Source: Aequoribacter fuscus (GTDB lineage Bacteria > Pseudomonadota > Gammaproteobacteria > Pseudomonadales > Halieaceae). Taken from it: DNA of 64,000 nucleotides. Where the stretch lies: the NCBI RefSeq assembly GCF_009910365.1, contig NZ_CP036423.1, positions 1 through 64,000 of the forward strand. Direction: 5' to 3'. A model generated the notes under the pieces. The model worked only from the letters and a program-made list of their open reading frames with translations. It searched no databases and was not told the origin of the DNA. Position numbers and translations under genes: made by a program. Below, piece by piece: positions 11,704-20,883 of the stretch; positions within the stretch are counted from its first letter, which is position 1, and every line of letters begins with the position of its first letter.

Positions 11704-13152
11704 TTAACGGCGCCAAAACATGGGTGTAAACAAGACTAACAACGTAAATACTTCCAGGCGACCTAGTAGCATAGTGAATGCCAGCACTAACTTCGTGTGG
11801 TCCGATACGGTAGAGTAGTTCGCAGACACATCACCCAAGCCTGGGCCTAGGTTGTTTAATGACGCCGCTACGGCAGAGAAAGCGCTTAAAAAATCTAAGC
11901 CCATTGCCATTAAAAGTAACAAGATCATCAAAAATGCGATGACATAAACGGCGAAAAAGCTCCACACCGCGCTTACTATCGCTGCATCTACTCGACGTCC
12001 GCCGACTCGCAGTGGAATGATGGCTTGAGGGTGGATGAGCTGGCGCATCTCGCGCAAGCCCTGTTTCACGATTAATAAAACCCGCATCACTTTTAGGCCA
12101 CCCCCCGTAGAGCCCACGCAGCCGCCGATAAACGAAAACAATATCAGCATCATAGGAAGAAAGGTTGGCCAAGACGAAAAGTCTGTTGTCGTGAAGCCGG
12201 TCGTAGTTGCCATAGATACTGCTTGGAAGACGCCGTGCACCACACTTTCTTGCGGATCTAGCGTTTTTGTGGCGAGTAATATTAGGCAAGTTACAACGAT
12301 ACTCGCTGTAAGACAAAGCAAAAAGAAACCCGTTTCAGGATCGGAAGCATAACCTTTCAGGCTTTTGTGTTTCCAAGCAAAAAAGTGTAGACCAAAGTTA
12401 ATGGCGGCAATCCCCATAAACAAGCTGCTGATCCACAAAATGCTATCGTTGTTAAAGTAGCCCATGCTTGCGTCGTGGGTGGAAAAGCCACCAATGGCAA
12501 CCGTTGAAAACGCGTGTCCAATGGCATCGAAGCTATTCATACCGGCCAAGTAATAAGCCAAAGCACACGCCAAGGTGAGGGTAATATAGACGTAAAACAG
12601 GGCGAGAGCGGTGCCGCTGATACGAGGCGTCAGCTTGTTGTCCTTAGACGGGCCTGGCGTTTCGGCCCGATACAATGCCATACCTCCGACCCCGAGCATG
12701 GGCAAGATCGCCATGGCGACTACGATAATTCCGATACCGCCTAACCACTGCAGTAACTGACGATAGAGTAACAGTGATCTTGGTAGCTCATCCAGTCCGA
12801 CCAGGACCGTCGCCCCCGTAGTCGTCAACCCCGAGATCGACTCAAAAATGGCCGCGGGCAAGGTCAAACCAAGGTCGGGTGCTAACCACAAAGGCGCCGC
12901 TCCAAAGGTCCCAAGAACTAACCAAAATAAAGACGTTACGAAAAAGCCATCGCGAATACGGAGTTCTGAATGCGCACCTGCGCAGGGAGCCCACAGTAAG
13001 AACCCACCCAATAGGGTAATTAAAAAACCATCAATAAACGCCGTTATCGTGTTGTCCTGATCAAGCCACGCAAGCGCAAGCGAGGGCAGCATAGCGGTCG
13101 AAAACAACATAAGCAGTATGCCAAGAATTCTAAAGGAGGTTGCTAACGACAT
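11704..13152 (-). CDS. trkH: Trk potassium uptake transmembrane subunit TrkH
   Basis: The membrane pore of the Trk K+ transporter. The 482-aa protein (E. coli 483) has the TrkH/HKT pattern of repeated M1-pore-M2 units. Glycine-containing selectivity loops are seen near TTGATVLVG, STVAIGGFSTHD, TTTGFTTTDFS and NNLGPGLGDVS. It follows trkA by 3 nt on the same strand, giving a two-gene trkA-trkH operon in which TrkA supplies the nucleotide-gated regulatory ring. Confidence 0.97.
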   Translation of the reverse strand: MSLATSFRILGILLMLFSTAMLPSLALAWLDQDNTITAFIDGFLITLLGGFLLWAPCAGAHSELRIRDGFFVTSLFWLVLGTFGAAPLWLAPDLGLTLPAAIFESISGLTTTGATVLVGLDELPRSLLLYRQLLQWLGGIGIIVVAMAILPMLGVGGMALYRAETPGPSKDNKLTPRISGTALALFYVYITLTLACALAYYLAGMNSFDAIGHAFSTVAIGGFSTHDASMGYFNNDSILWISSLFMGIAAINFGLHFFAWKHKSLKGYASDPETGFFLLCLTASIVVTCLILLATKTLDPQESVVHGVFQAVSMATTTGFTTTDFSSWPTFLPMMLILFSFIGGCVGSTGGGLKVMRVLLIVKQGLREMRQLIHPQAIIPLRVGGRRVDAAIVSAVWSFFAVYVIAFLMILLLLMAMGLDFLSAFSAVAASLNNLGPGLGDVSANYSTVSDHTKLVLAFTMLLGRLEVFTLLVLFTPMFWRR

Positions 13153-13155
13153 AAC

Positions 13156-14532
13156 CTAAAAGAAAAATCCAAAGCCCGGATTGAACAGCTTCTCGACTTC
13201 CCCTATTCGGGCTTTGTCGGTTACAAAAAGAATGACGTGATCCTCGTGTTCAACCGCGACATGTCCGTGCGCGATAATGACGTCGTTGCCGCGCACAATT
13301 GCTCCGATCGTGACGCCCGCAGGCAACTTAATCTCATCGAGTCGGCGGCCCACGACCTTGGATGATTTTTTATCACCTCTTGCGACGATTTCAAGAGATT
13401 CTGCCGCTCCTCGTCGAAGTGAGTGCACACTACTGACATCACCTTTCCGGACATGAGTGAGCAATGTGCCAATCGTGATTTGTTGGGGTGAAATTGAGAT
13501 ATCGATTTCATCACCAATAAGCTCGGAGTAAGCTGGATTGGTAATGAGTGTGATGACTTTTTTGGCCCCCATTCGTTTGGCTAACATCGACATCATAATG
13601 TTGGACTCGTCGTTGTTGGTCAAAGCGCAAAACACATCGGTGGTTTCAATATTTTCGTTACGCAAAAGCTGAGGATCTGCGGCACTCCCGTGCAGCACTA
13701 GCGCGGACTTCATTTTTTCCGAAAGTGTTCGGCATCGCTGGTAGTTCTGCTCGATGATTTTGACGTCATACTGGTCCTCGAGCGCCAACGCTAGAGTGCT
13801 ACCAATGTTACCGCCGCCAGCGACGATCACTTTGCGATAGTCCTTATCGATTCGTCGAAGTTCTGACATAACGTTGCGAATGTGCTTTCGGTCTGCCAAG
13901 AAAAAGACCTCGTCTCCGGCCTCGACGATGGTATCGCCCTCGGGAATCAGCGGACGATCTTGGCGGAAAATAGCGGCGACACGAGTATCAACTTTTGGCA
14001 TATGCTCGCGTATTTCTTTGAGCTGATGCCCAACAATAGGCCCGCCTGCCACCGCGCGGACGGCGACTAGCTGCACGCGCCCGTCTGCAAAATCCAACAC
14101 CTGCAGCGCACCGGGATTGACGATAAGTTGTTTGATGTTTTGGGTAACCAATTGCTCGGGCCCAATAATGACGTCAATAGGTATGTGGGCTTCTTCGAAC
14201 AGGCGGGAGTGGTAGTTCAAGTAATCTTGGTCCCGAATTCGAGCAATTTTTTTAGGGCTATTGAACACACTGTGCGCGACCTGGCAGGCAACGATGTTAA
14301 TTTCGTCACTGTTGGTCACTGCAATAATGAGCTCGGCGTCTGCCGCTCCGGCGCGTTCCAGGGTCGAGGGCAAGGATGCAGGCCCTTCAACTGTGCGAAT
14401 ATCGAGGCGGTCCTGCAGTCCTCTCAGGATAGCGGCGTCAGTGTCTACTACGGTAATGTCGTTTTGTTCGCTGGCCAGCTGTTCGGCGAGCGTTCCGCCT
14501 ACTTGACCTGCACCTAGTATGATGATTTTCAT
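13156..14532 (-). CDS. trkA: Trk potassium uptake regulatory subunit TrkA
   Basis: The peripheral NAD(H)/ATP-binding subunit that gates TrkH. It has two RCK repeats, each a Rossmann fold plus ligand-binding TrkA-C domain: GAGQVGGTLAEQLA at the N-terminus and GGGNIGSTLALAL near residue 240. At 458 aa it equals E. coli TrkA. It lies 77 nt downstream of rsmB on the same strand and 3 nt before trkH. The def-fmt-rsmB-trkA-trkH order is a common gammaproteobacterial arrangement. Confidence 0.97.
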   Translation of the reverse strand: MKIIILGAGQVGGTLAEQLASEQNDITVVDTDAAILRGLQDRLDIRTVEGPASLPSTLERAGAADAELIIAVTNSDEINIVACQVAHSVFNSPKKIARIRDQDYLNYHSRLFEEAHIPIDVIIGPEQLVTQNIKQLIVNPGALQVLDFADGRVQLVAVRAVAGGPIVGHQLKEIREHMPKVDTRVAAIFRQDRPLIPEGDTIVEAGDEVFFLADRKHIRNVMSELRRIDKDYRKVIVAGGGNIGSTLALALEDQYDVKIIEQNYQRCRTLSEKMKSALVLHGSAADPQLLRNENIETTDVFCALTNNDESNIMMSMLAKRMGAKKVITLITNPAYSELIGDEIDISISPQQITIGTLLTHVRKGDVSSVHSLRRGAAESLEIVARGDKKSSKVVGRRLDEIKLPAGVTIGAIVRGNDVIIAHGHVAVEHEDHVILFVTDKARIGEVEKLFNPGFGFFF

Positions 14533-14609
14533 CGTGATTCGGTGCCTACTAAGGTTTTACGTACCATACTGAATCCTGCTTTAGAATCCCAGTGTTTTTG
14601 TTTGTGGCT

Positions 14610-15887
14610 TCAAGCTTTTTGTACGCGACAAAAGTACAACCCATCCGAGCCGTCTCTTTGGGGAATAAGCTGACGCCCAAACTCTGTGGCGTACCCCCAT
14701 GATTTGTTAATTGCCTGTATTGAAGCTTGCGTTTCTTGTTGCAGAAACAGCCGGATGGTTTGATCGTTTTCTTGCTCGAAGATCGAGCAAGTGACGTACA
14801 AAAGCGTTCCACCCGGTTTGAGTTTGGGCCATAGGTTCTGCAGAATCTGAAGTTGCTGCGCGTGAAATTGTGCTAAATCTGACGCCAATCGCAAGGTCTT
14901 AATGTCGGGGTGCCGACGAACAACGCCAGAGCCCGAGCATGGCACATCGGCAAGAATATGATCAAAGCACTCCCGTTCGTTGTCCTGCGCTTGAGAGAGT
15001 TCTTGTATGTCGATATTTAACCCAAGCCGTTCGGCGCTTTCTCTCACTTTAAGTAAGCGCTCACTATTTATGTCGCGAGCTACAAAGTAGGCGTCAGGAT
15101 ATAACTCCGCTAAGTGGCAGGTTTTTCCTCCAGGTGCGGAGCACGCGTCTAACACTTTTTGCTTGGGTTCGATCGCGAAGAGTTGAGCGGCTACCTGGGC
15201 CGCTTCGTCTTGGATTGACACCCAACCTTTCTCAAAGCCTGGAAGTTTTTCTACGGAGCAAGCTTGATGTAAACGGATACACTCGGGTGCGAGTTCGGAC
15301 AGTGTGCCATCAATATCCATAGATCGGAGTGTCTGTAGGTAGTCGCCAGCAGAGTGATGCCGAGGGTTAACTCGCAGACACAACGGCCCAGCATGATTAT
15401 TGGCGTCAATAATCTCTGCTGCGCGTTCTGGCCATTGTGCGACGACCATTTGGTACATCCACTCAGAATGCGCTGCTTCCGCCGCGGTGGTTAGATTTGC
15501 GCGCAGCGTATCTTGCTCTCGGAGAAAGCGACGTAAACAACCGTTGATGAGTTTAATCGCCCATGTTTTTTTAAGTTTTTTCGCCAGATTCACGCTTTCG
15601 TTGACTGCCGCATGGTCCGGGGTCCGCATGTACTCAATTTGATATAGGCCGGTCAGCAAAATGGCATGAACTTCGGCTTCTTTGGGTTTGATGGGTTTCG
15701 ATAGCAATTGGTTGAGCAACCCACTGAGTCTTGGTAGCGCATTGATGGTGCCCTGCGCTAGTTGGTGAGCAAATGCTTTTTGTTGAGGATCCAGACCCTG
15801 ATCAAAATCCGAGACCCGAATCGCGTGACCTGTCAGGACTTGGCTTACAGCTCGAACCGCGCTGAGTCTGGCAATAGAGGGGTTCAT
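14610..15887 (-). CDS. rsmB: 16S rRNA m5C967 methyltransferase RsmB
   Basis: Methylates C967 of 16S rRNA with SAM. An N-terminal NusB-like RNA-binding domain (about residues 1-135) is followed by a Rossmann methyltransferase domain. The SAM loop is ACSAPGGKTCH, and the two cysteines of the m5C mechanism are C317 in DVPCSGSG and C367 in VTCSIF. At 425 aa it matches the E. coli protein (429). Its start overlaps the fmt stop by 4 nt, so translation is coupled in the def-fmt-rsmB operon. Confidence 0.97.
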   Translation of the reverse strand: MNPSIARLSAVRAVSQVLTGHAIRVSDFDQGLDPQQKAFAHQLAQGTINALPRLSGLLNQLLSKPIKPKEAEVHAILLTGLYQIEYMRTPDHAAVNESVNLAKKLKKTWAIKLINGCLRRFLREQDTLRANLTTAAEAAHSEWMYQMVVAQWPERAAEIIDANNHAGPLCLRVNPRHHSAGDYLQTLRSMDIDGTLSELAPECIRLHQACSVEKLPGFEKGWVSIQDEAAQVAAQLFAIEPKQKVLDACSAPGGKTCHLAELYPDAYFVARDINSERLLKVRESAERLGLNIDIQELSQAQDNERECFDHILADVPCSGSGVVRRHPDIKTLRLASDLAQFHAQQLQILQNLWPKLKPGGTLLYVTCSIFEQENDQTIRLFLQQETQASIQAINKSWGYATEFGRQLIPQRDGSDGLYFCRVQKA

Positions 15888-16852
15888 GCCAGAGGTCTAC
15901 CCAGTATTGCACCTACGGCGAAGGGGTTCTTATTGCTGTTGAGCACATCTTTCACTGCTAAGGCCTTACCACCGGGCAGTTGCACTTGAGTAAGGCTTAA
16001 AATGCCTGCGCCGCACTGCACCTGAATGCCTTTGCCGTCGGCTTCGAGAATAGTCCCCGCGGGGTGCTCTGATTGGCTTGTGTCATCAAGGACAGCTGCT
16101 TCAAGAATTCTTAGGCGCTCGTTATTGGCGCTGGTAAAAGCACCCGGGAATGGGTAAAAAGCCCGAATCTTGCGATCCACGGTAAGGGCTGATTGGCTAA
16201 AATCGATAAAGGCTTCAGCTTTGACAATTTTGTGGGCGTAAGTTGATTTGTCGTGATCTTGCGGTTCAGCTTGGCCTTGCAGGTTTTTTAGGTCTTGAAG
16301 CGTGGTAATAAGTGTTTTCGCCCCGAGTGTTTCGAGTTCGCTGAATAAAGACCCTGCCGTTGTCCTTGATGTTATAGGGCAGGTCTGCACCGCAAGAACA
16401 GGACCCGTGTCCAAGCCCGCCTCCATTTGCATTATGCAAACACCAGTTTCGGTATCGCCTGCTTCAACCGCTCGTTGCACCGGTGCTGCGCCGCGCCAGC
16501 GTGGGAGCAAGGATGCGTGCACATTCAAACAACCATACCTCGGAATATCTAACACCGCTTGAGGTAACAACATGCCGTAAGCAACAACAACAAGTACATC
16601 GAGGTTTTGATCCGCCAGGTTTTTTTGGATAGGGTCATCTTTTAGGCTGGTGGGTTGCCAAACCGGGATGTTGGCCGCTTCTGCCACGATTTTCGTTGGG
16701 CTTGGCATGAGCTTTTTGCCGCGCCCCGCGGGTCGGTCGGGTTGCGTGAGTACGAGAGGTACATCGAATCCATGTTGCAGTAGCGCTTGCAGGTGCTTGG
16801 CAGCAAATTCTGGCGTTCCAGCAAAGCCTACGCGAAGAGTCTGTGCCGCCAT
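15884..16852 (-). CDS. fmt: Methionyl-tRNA formyltransferase
   Basis: Formylates initiator Met-tRNA using 10-formyl-THF. The N-terminal catalytic domain starts with the FAGTPEFAAKHL signature and contains NVHASLLPRWRGAAPVQRA, with the conserved Asn-x-His pair. A C-terminal tRNA-binding OB-like domain follows. The 322-aa length is typical (E. coli 315). Its ATG shares one base with the def stop (TAATG), a classic coupled arrangement in def-fmt. Confidence 0.98.
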   Translation of the reverse strand: MAAQTLRVGFAGTPEFAAKHLQALLQHGFDVPLVLTQPDRPAGRGKKLMPSPTKIVAEAANIPVWQPTSLKDDPIQKNLADQNLDVLVVVAYGMLLPQAVLDIPRYGCLNVHASLLPRWRGAAPVQRAVEAGDTETGVCIMQMEAGLDTGPVLAVQTCPITSRTTAGSLFSELETLGAKTLITTLQDLKNLQGQAEPQDHDKSTYAHKIVKAEAFIDFSQSALTVDRKIRAFYPFPGAFTSANNERLRILEAAVLDDTSQSEHPAGTILEADGKGIQVQCGAGILSLTQVQLPGGKALAVKDVLNSNKNPFAVGAILGRPLA

Positions 16853-17358
16853 TAGGCTTTTGCTCGGTGGGCTTTTTCAAGCTTTTTGCGGATGCGATTG
16901 CGTTTTAAGGGAGACAGGTAATCGACGAACAGCTTGCCGTCCAAATGGTCAATTTCGTGTTGCAAGCAAATTGCTAATAAGCCACCCAGTTCTTCTTCGT
17001 AGGCTTCACCTTGTTCGTTGAGAGCTCGAACCTTGATTCGCTGAGGTCTGCATACGGTGTCGTAAAAGCCAGGAACGGATAAGCACCCCTCATCGTATTC
17101 TCCCAGCTCCGGGTCAAGTACCTCTACTTCGGGGTTAATAAATACACGCGGTTCTGATTTGTCTTCGCTGACGTCGATCACGAGGATGCGCTCGTGCACA
17201 TTCACTTGTGTTGCTGCAAGACCAATGCCCGGCGCCTGGTACATGGTTTCGAACATGTCTTTAATAAGAGCGCGATGCTGGTCTGTGACCTCTGCCACAG
17301 GTTTGGCGATGGTGCGCAGGCGAGGATCAGGGAATTCTAGAATTTGCAGTAAAGCCAT
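16852..17358 (-). CDS. def: Peptide deformylase
   Basis: A metalloenzyme that removes the N-formyl group from nascent proteins. All three motifs are present: [13 protein letters not shown] (metal Cys) and HEIDH (metal His pair and catalytic Glu, residues 134-138). The frame is open to 17388, but ATG 17358 matches the family start ([14 protein letters not shown]). The upstream ATG overlaps a TATAAT promoter element, so it would not be in the transcript. 168 aa against 169 in E. coli. First gene of def-fmt-rsmB. Confidence 0.97.
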   Translation of the reverse strand: MALLQILEFPDPRLRTIAKPVAEVTDQHRALIKDMFETMYQAPGIGLAATQVNVHERILVIDVSEDKSEPRVFINPEVEVLDPELGEYDEGCLSVPGFYDTVCRPQRIKVRALNEQGEAYEEELGGLLAICLQHEIDHLDGKLFVDYLSPLKRNRIRKKLEKAHRAKA

Positions 17359-17386
17359 AATCGTAAAGTCGTTAAGTTCACCACGC

Positions 17387-17392
17387 ATTATA
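17387..17392 (-). promoter_or_regulatory. Probable -10 element for def-fmt-rsmB
   Basis: A perfect TATAAT on the minus strand, 29 bp upstream of the preferred def ATG. It implies a leader of about 20 nt. The -35 is weak (TTAACC-like at 18 bp). Confidence 0.5.
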
Positions 17393-17510
17393 CCGCAATG
17401 GCTAAGTGCAGGTTAACGTTTCATCGAAATCGCTCAGGGGCTGTGAATTTTGCCCACAAAGAGTATCATGCTGTCATATCCAAAAGTTTGAAATAACAGG
17501 TTGCCTAGTT

Positions 17511-18575
17511 ATGTTGTGTCGAGTCAGTCGTCTGTGGTGGGCTCTGTTCATGTCCTTAGTTATCGCAAGCACCGCTAACGCTGAAGATTTGCTTGAGGTA
17601 AATCCGGGTGCGCCGACAGAATACCGCGTCCAGTCAGGCGATACCTTGTGGGATATTGCCGATATGTACTTGTCTGAGCCCTGGCGCTGGCAGGAATTGT
17701 GGGCAGGTAATCCTCACATCGATAACCCAGACTTGATCTACCCCGGAGATGTCCTGAGTTTACGTGTGCCTAAGGGTGGTAGACCACAATTACGTATTTC
17801 ACGCGGTGGCGAGGTAAAACTCAAACCTGGAATGCGTGTCACGCCTTTAGATTTAGCCATTCCATTAATCGGGCTAGACGAAATAGGTGCATTTTTGCGC
17901 CGTAATCGTGTGTTAGACAAAGAACAAGCCGAAAATGCGCCCTACATCCTGGCCTCCAACAAACAGAACCTATTAAGTGCACCTGGCGATGTTGTGGTTG
18001 CTCGGGGTGCCATTCATGCCAGAACCCAATCAAAGCAAGACACCATGTATGGAGTGTATCGCGTAGGTCAGCAGTTCAAAGATCCCGTTACTGGCGAAGC
18101 CTTGGGTCTTGAGGCGCGCTTAATTGGGTCCGCCCAAAAACTTGAGAGCTCTTCTAACAGCTCGGATTTAACCGAGTTCGAAGTTAAAACGGTAAAAGAA
18201 GAAATTCGTCAAGGGGATCGTTTACTGCCGCTGCGGGAACGAATTTTAGACGCGGCGTATCAACCCCGCGCCCCAGAATTTGAGGTGAGCGACGGCTACA
18301 TGATCGCCGTTGAGGGTGGGGTCAATCAAATAGGTTCATTGAATACGGTCATACTGAATAAAGGCGCTCGCGACGGCCTAGAAGTGGGCCACATGCTGCA
18401 CATTTATCAAACTGGCGCGCGCGTGCGTGATGAACTTGAGGGCGACATGGTGCGTTTGCCGGATGTGCGCGCCGGCTTGCTCATGGTCTTTGAAGTGTTC
18501 GACAAGTCCAGCTTGGCGGTCGTACTCAAAGCGAGTCGACCCTTGTCTGTCATGGATAAAGTGAAAACCCCGTAA
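17511..18575 (+). CDS. Secreted LysM-domain protein
   Basis: A periplasmic peptidoglycan-binding protein of unknown exact role, related to the LysM proteins commonly found upstream of dprA. A signal peptide (about residues 1-24, ending ANA) is followed by one LysM domain (about 35-85: YRVQSGDTLWDIADMYLSEPWRWQELW..NP.I.NPDLIYPGD). The rest (about 270 residues) has no catalytic motif I recognise. The frame is open from a GTG at 17406, but that adds a Cys-rich, non-signal stretch; ATG 17511 gives a proper signal peptide. It is divergent from def and followed 36 nt later by dprA. The def/fmt - LysM - dprA - tsaC neighbourhood is widely conserved. Confidence 0.9.
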   Translation: MLCRVSRLWWALFMSLVIASTANAEDLLEVNPGAPTEYRVQSGDTLWDIADMYLSEPWRWQELWAGNPHIDNPDLIYPGDVLSLRVPKGGRPQLRISRGGEVKLKPGMRVTPLDLAIPLIGLDEIGAFLRRNRVLDKEQAENAPYILASNKQNLLSAPGDVVVARGAIHARTQSKQDTMYGVYRVGQQFKDPVTGEALGLEARLIGSAQKLESSSNSSDLTEFEVKTVKEEIRQGDRLLPLRERILDAAYQPRAPEFEVSDGYMIAVEGGVNQIGSLNTVILNKGARDGLEVGHMLHIYQTGARVRDELEGDMVRLPDVRAGLLMVFEVFDKSSLAVVLKASRPLSVMDKVKTP

Positions 18576-18611
18576 CAAACAACATTTACATCGGTCGATC
18601 AAGGATGATCT

Positions 18612-19733
18612 ATGGACCTCTCAGAACAGGAAGTTATGGCGCTGTTGCACAGCGCCACCCGCGGCAATGATCCGTCGCTTGCAGCTGCCTTTACGCACTT
18701 TGGCAGTGTGTCTGCACTTTTGGCCGGCTCAGCTCAAGCGTGGGCTGCATTTGAATCGGACACTGGAGCGTCCTCCGTCATTTATAAAGCCGTGTTGCAG
18801 CGAATTTGCTCTGGACGATTACGCCCAGAGGAGCGGCAGGTTGTCGATTTGCTTCGTGATCTTGATGTTCAGGTTTTAATTCCCAGTGATGCCGCCTATC
18901 CGACACTGCTGCGGCAAATTCCCGACCCCCCGCCCGTATTGTATCGGCGAGGGATTTGGCAGGACTTGAATACCCCGCAGATAGCGATGGTGGGTGCGCG
19001 CAAAGCATCTCCGCAAGCGCAGAAATTGGCGCAAACCTACGCCCGCGAGCTCGCTGCTAATGGCTTAGTCGTTACCAGTGGTATGGCGATTGGAATTGAT
19101 GCTTTTGCGCACATAGGCGCCTTGGAATCGGGGCACACTATTGCGGTGCTCGGTACGGGTATCGATCAGGTCTACCCGAAGCGACATCATCGATTGGCAC
19201 AACAGATCCTTGAGCGCGGCTGTTTGCTGTCTGACCACCCCATTGGCACGGGCCCTACTCCTTATACCTTTCCCAAACGTAATCGGATTGTCAGCGGACT
19301 GTCTCGTATCGTCATAGTCGTTGAAGCCGCGCGTAACAGTGGCTCCTTGATAACGGCCCGCCATGCCTTGGACCAAAATAAAGAACTGATGGTTTTCCCA
19401 TGGTCGGTGTTACACCATCAGGGTCTGGGGTGTTTGGATCTTGTGGTTGATGGCGCCGGTGTAATTCGAGATCTTCAAGACGTTTGGTTGGCGTTGGCAA
19501 AAACAGATTTGAGACTCGAGCTACAGTCGATGCCCGAAGATCAAACTGTTCTTACTGCAGTGTTAAGTCCCGATTGCAAGCGCCTACTCCGTTTAATGGG
19601 CGATACCCCGGTCAGCAGTGTCGATTTATCGGCGCGGGTTAAAAAGCCTGTTACTTGGGTGCAAGAACACTTGCTGGAACTGGAGTTGGCTAACTGCATC
19701 ACCGTGTCGGGTTTTGGCTACGTTCGACTTTAA
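18612..19733 (+). CDS. dprA: DNA processing protein DprA (Smf)
   Basis: Binds incoming single-stranded DNA and loads RecA during natural transformation; it is also kept in many bacteria not known to be competent. An N-terminal SAM-like helical region precedes an extended Rossmann fold with VGARKASPQAQ, SGMAIGIDAFAH and GTGIDQVYPKRHH, and the C-terminus is a winged-helix-like domain from about residue 310. 373 aa is typical. AAGGA lies 7 nt before the ATG. No other competence gene is in the window, so competence itself cannot be inferred. Confidence 0.95.
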   Translation: MDLSEQEVMALLHSATRGNDPSLAAAFTHFGSVSALLAGSAQAWAAFESDTGASSVIYKAVLQRICSGRLRPEERQVVDLLRDLDVQVLIPSDAAYPTLLRQIPDPPPVLYRRGIWQDLNTPQIAMVGARKASPQAQKLAQTYARELAANGLVVTSGMAIGIDAFAHIGALESGHTIAVLGTGIDQVYPKRHHRLAQQILERGCLLSDHPIGTGPTPYTFPKRNRIVSGLSRIVIVVEAARNSGSLITARHALDQNKELMVFPWSVLHHQGLGCLDLVVDGAGVIRDLQDVWLALAKTDLRLELQSMPEDQTVLTAVLSPDCKRLLRLMGDTPVSSVDLSARVKKPVTWVQEHLLELELANCITVSGFGYVRL

Positions 19734-19805
19734 ATTTACCTTACTGGGTTTCATTGTTAATATGCGCGCCCTATCTTTGCAATAAGCAACCAGAGGAAAG
19801 TGATT

Positions 19806-20309
19806 ATGAGCGCACCATTTGTTGCGATCGTTATGGGTTCTGATTCCGATTTACCCGTTATGGAAGCCAGCTTCGAGGTTCTGAAAAAATTCGGCATTCC
19901 CTTTGAAGTTCGAATTACCTCAGCACATCGTACGCCAGCCGCTGCCAAGGCTTTTGTTGAGGACGCTGATAAACGCGGGTGCGCTGCTTTTATCGCAGCG
20001 GCGGGCATGGCTGCGCATTTGGCTGGCGCAGTATCGGCGACGACGGTAAAACCCGTCATCGGTGTGCCCATGAATGCGTCTCTGGACGGTTTAGACGCCT
20101 TGCTTTCTACCGTGCAAATGCCAGCGGGTATTCCGGTGGCGACAGTTGCGATTGGTAAAGCGGGCGCCAAAAATGCGGCTTATTTAGCGGCGCAAATCAT
20201 TGCAGTATCCGACCCCGCATTAGCCGAGGCTTTGCGCGAAGAGCGTGCAGATAACGCTCGCGCAATCGAAGATAAAAACGCAGCATTACAGGCTCAACTC
20301 AAAGGTTAG
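19806..20309 (+). CDS. purE: N5-carboxyaminoimidazole ribonucleotide mutase PurE
   Basis: Class I PurE, which converts N5-CAIR to CAIR in purine synthesis. It has the N-terminal MGSDSD loop, SAHRTP with the catalytic His, and the C-terminal GKAGAKNAAYLAAQI block. 167 aa (E. coli 169). ATG 19806 has AGAGGAAAG upstream; a GTG two codons earlier is less likely. The partner purK, normally adjacent in gammaproteobacteria, is not here; the next gene is tsaC, 4 nt downstream. Confidence 0.97.
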   Translation: MSAPFVAIVMGSDSDLPVMEASFEVLKKFGIPFEVRITSAHRTPAAAKAFVEDADKRGCAAFIAAAGMAAHLAGAVSATTVKPVIGVPMNASLDGLDALLSTVQMPAGIPVATVAIGKAGAKNAAYLAAQIIAVSDPALAEALREERADNARAIEDKNAALQAQLKG

Positions 20310-20313
20310 GACG

Positions 20314-20871
20314 ATGCGTTACCCCTTTCACTGCCTGCGAGCGCGAGCGGTGTTAGCGCGTGGCGGCGTCATTGCCTATCCCACGGAAGGTGTGTGGGGT
20401 TTGGGCTGTGATCCCCTTAACAAAAGAGCGGTCGAGCGCCTGCTGGCGTTAAAAGAACGGCCATGGCAAAAAGGGCTGATTGTTGCCTTGGCGAACGAGG
20501 GTGTGGCAGACACACTATTACGAACTCTGCCACAGGACCGCAAAAACGCCATTAAAGCGACTTGGCCCGGCCCAAATACTTGGTTAGTGCCGCATGATGA
20601 TTTGTGGCCTAGCTGGGTCACTGGCGAATCAGACTTTATCGCGTGCCGTTTAAGTGCGTACGCTGTGGTTCGTGACTTGGCCCGAGCGGCTGGCGGTGCC
20701 ATTATCTCCACGTCTGCTAACCCGGCAGGACAGGTTCCTGCGATGACGGCGCAGGCGGTCAGGCAATATTTTGGTCGTTCAGTGGATTTTATTATGCCCG
20801 GCCGGGTCCAAGGTTTACAGAAGCCCAGTGTAATTCGGCACGGTCTAACGGGTGAAACTCTGCGGGAGTGA
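20314..20871 (+). CDS. tsaC: Threonylcarbamoyl-AMP synthase TsaC (YrdC/RimN family)
   Basis: Makes threonylcarbamoyl-AMP from Thr, bicarbonate and ATP for t6A37 of ANN-decoding tRNAs. The single YrdC fold shows the substrate-binding region GGVIAYPTEGVWGLGCDP, the KERPWQKGLI segment and STSANPAGQVPA. The 185-aa length fits the short TsaC class (E. coli 190), lacking the Sua5 C-terminal domain. The frame extends upstream to 20245 inside purE; ATG 20314, with TTAGGA upstream and 4 nt after the purE stop, is the natural start. The tsaC-hemF-aroE order is common in pseudomonads. Confidence 0.95.
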   Translation: MRYPFHCLRARAVLARGGVIAYPTEGVWGLGCDPLNKRAVERLLALKERPWQKGLIVALANEGVADTLLRTLPQDRKNAIKATWPGPNTWLVPHDDLWPSWVTGESDFIACRLSAYAVVRDLARAAGGAIISTSANPAGQVPAMTAQAVRQYFGRSVDFIMPGRVQGLQKPSVIRHGLTGETLRE

Positions 20872-20883
20872 TAGGTCAATACT

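Noticed and set aside
17406-17510. Upstream extension of the LysM protein from a GTG
   Set aside because: The extra 35 residues are Cys-rich and hide the signal peptide that begins at ATG 17511.
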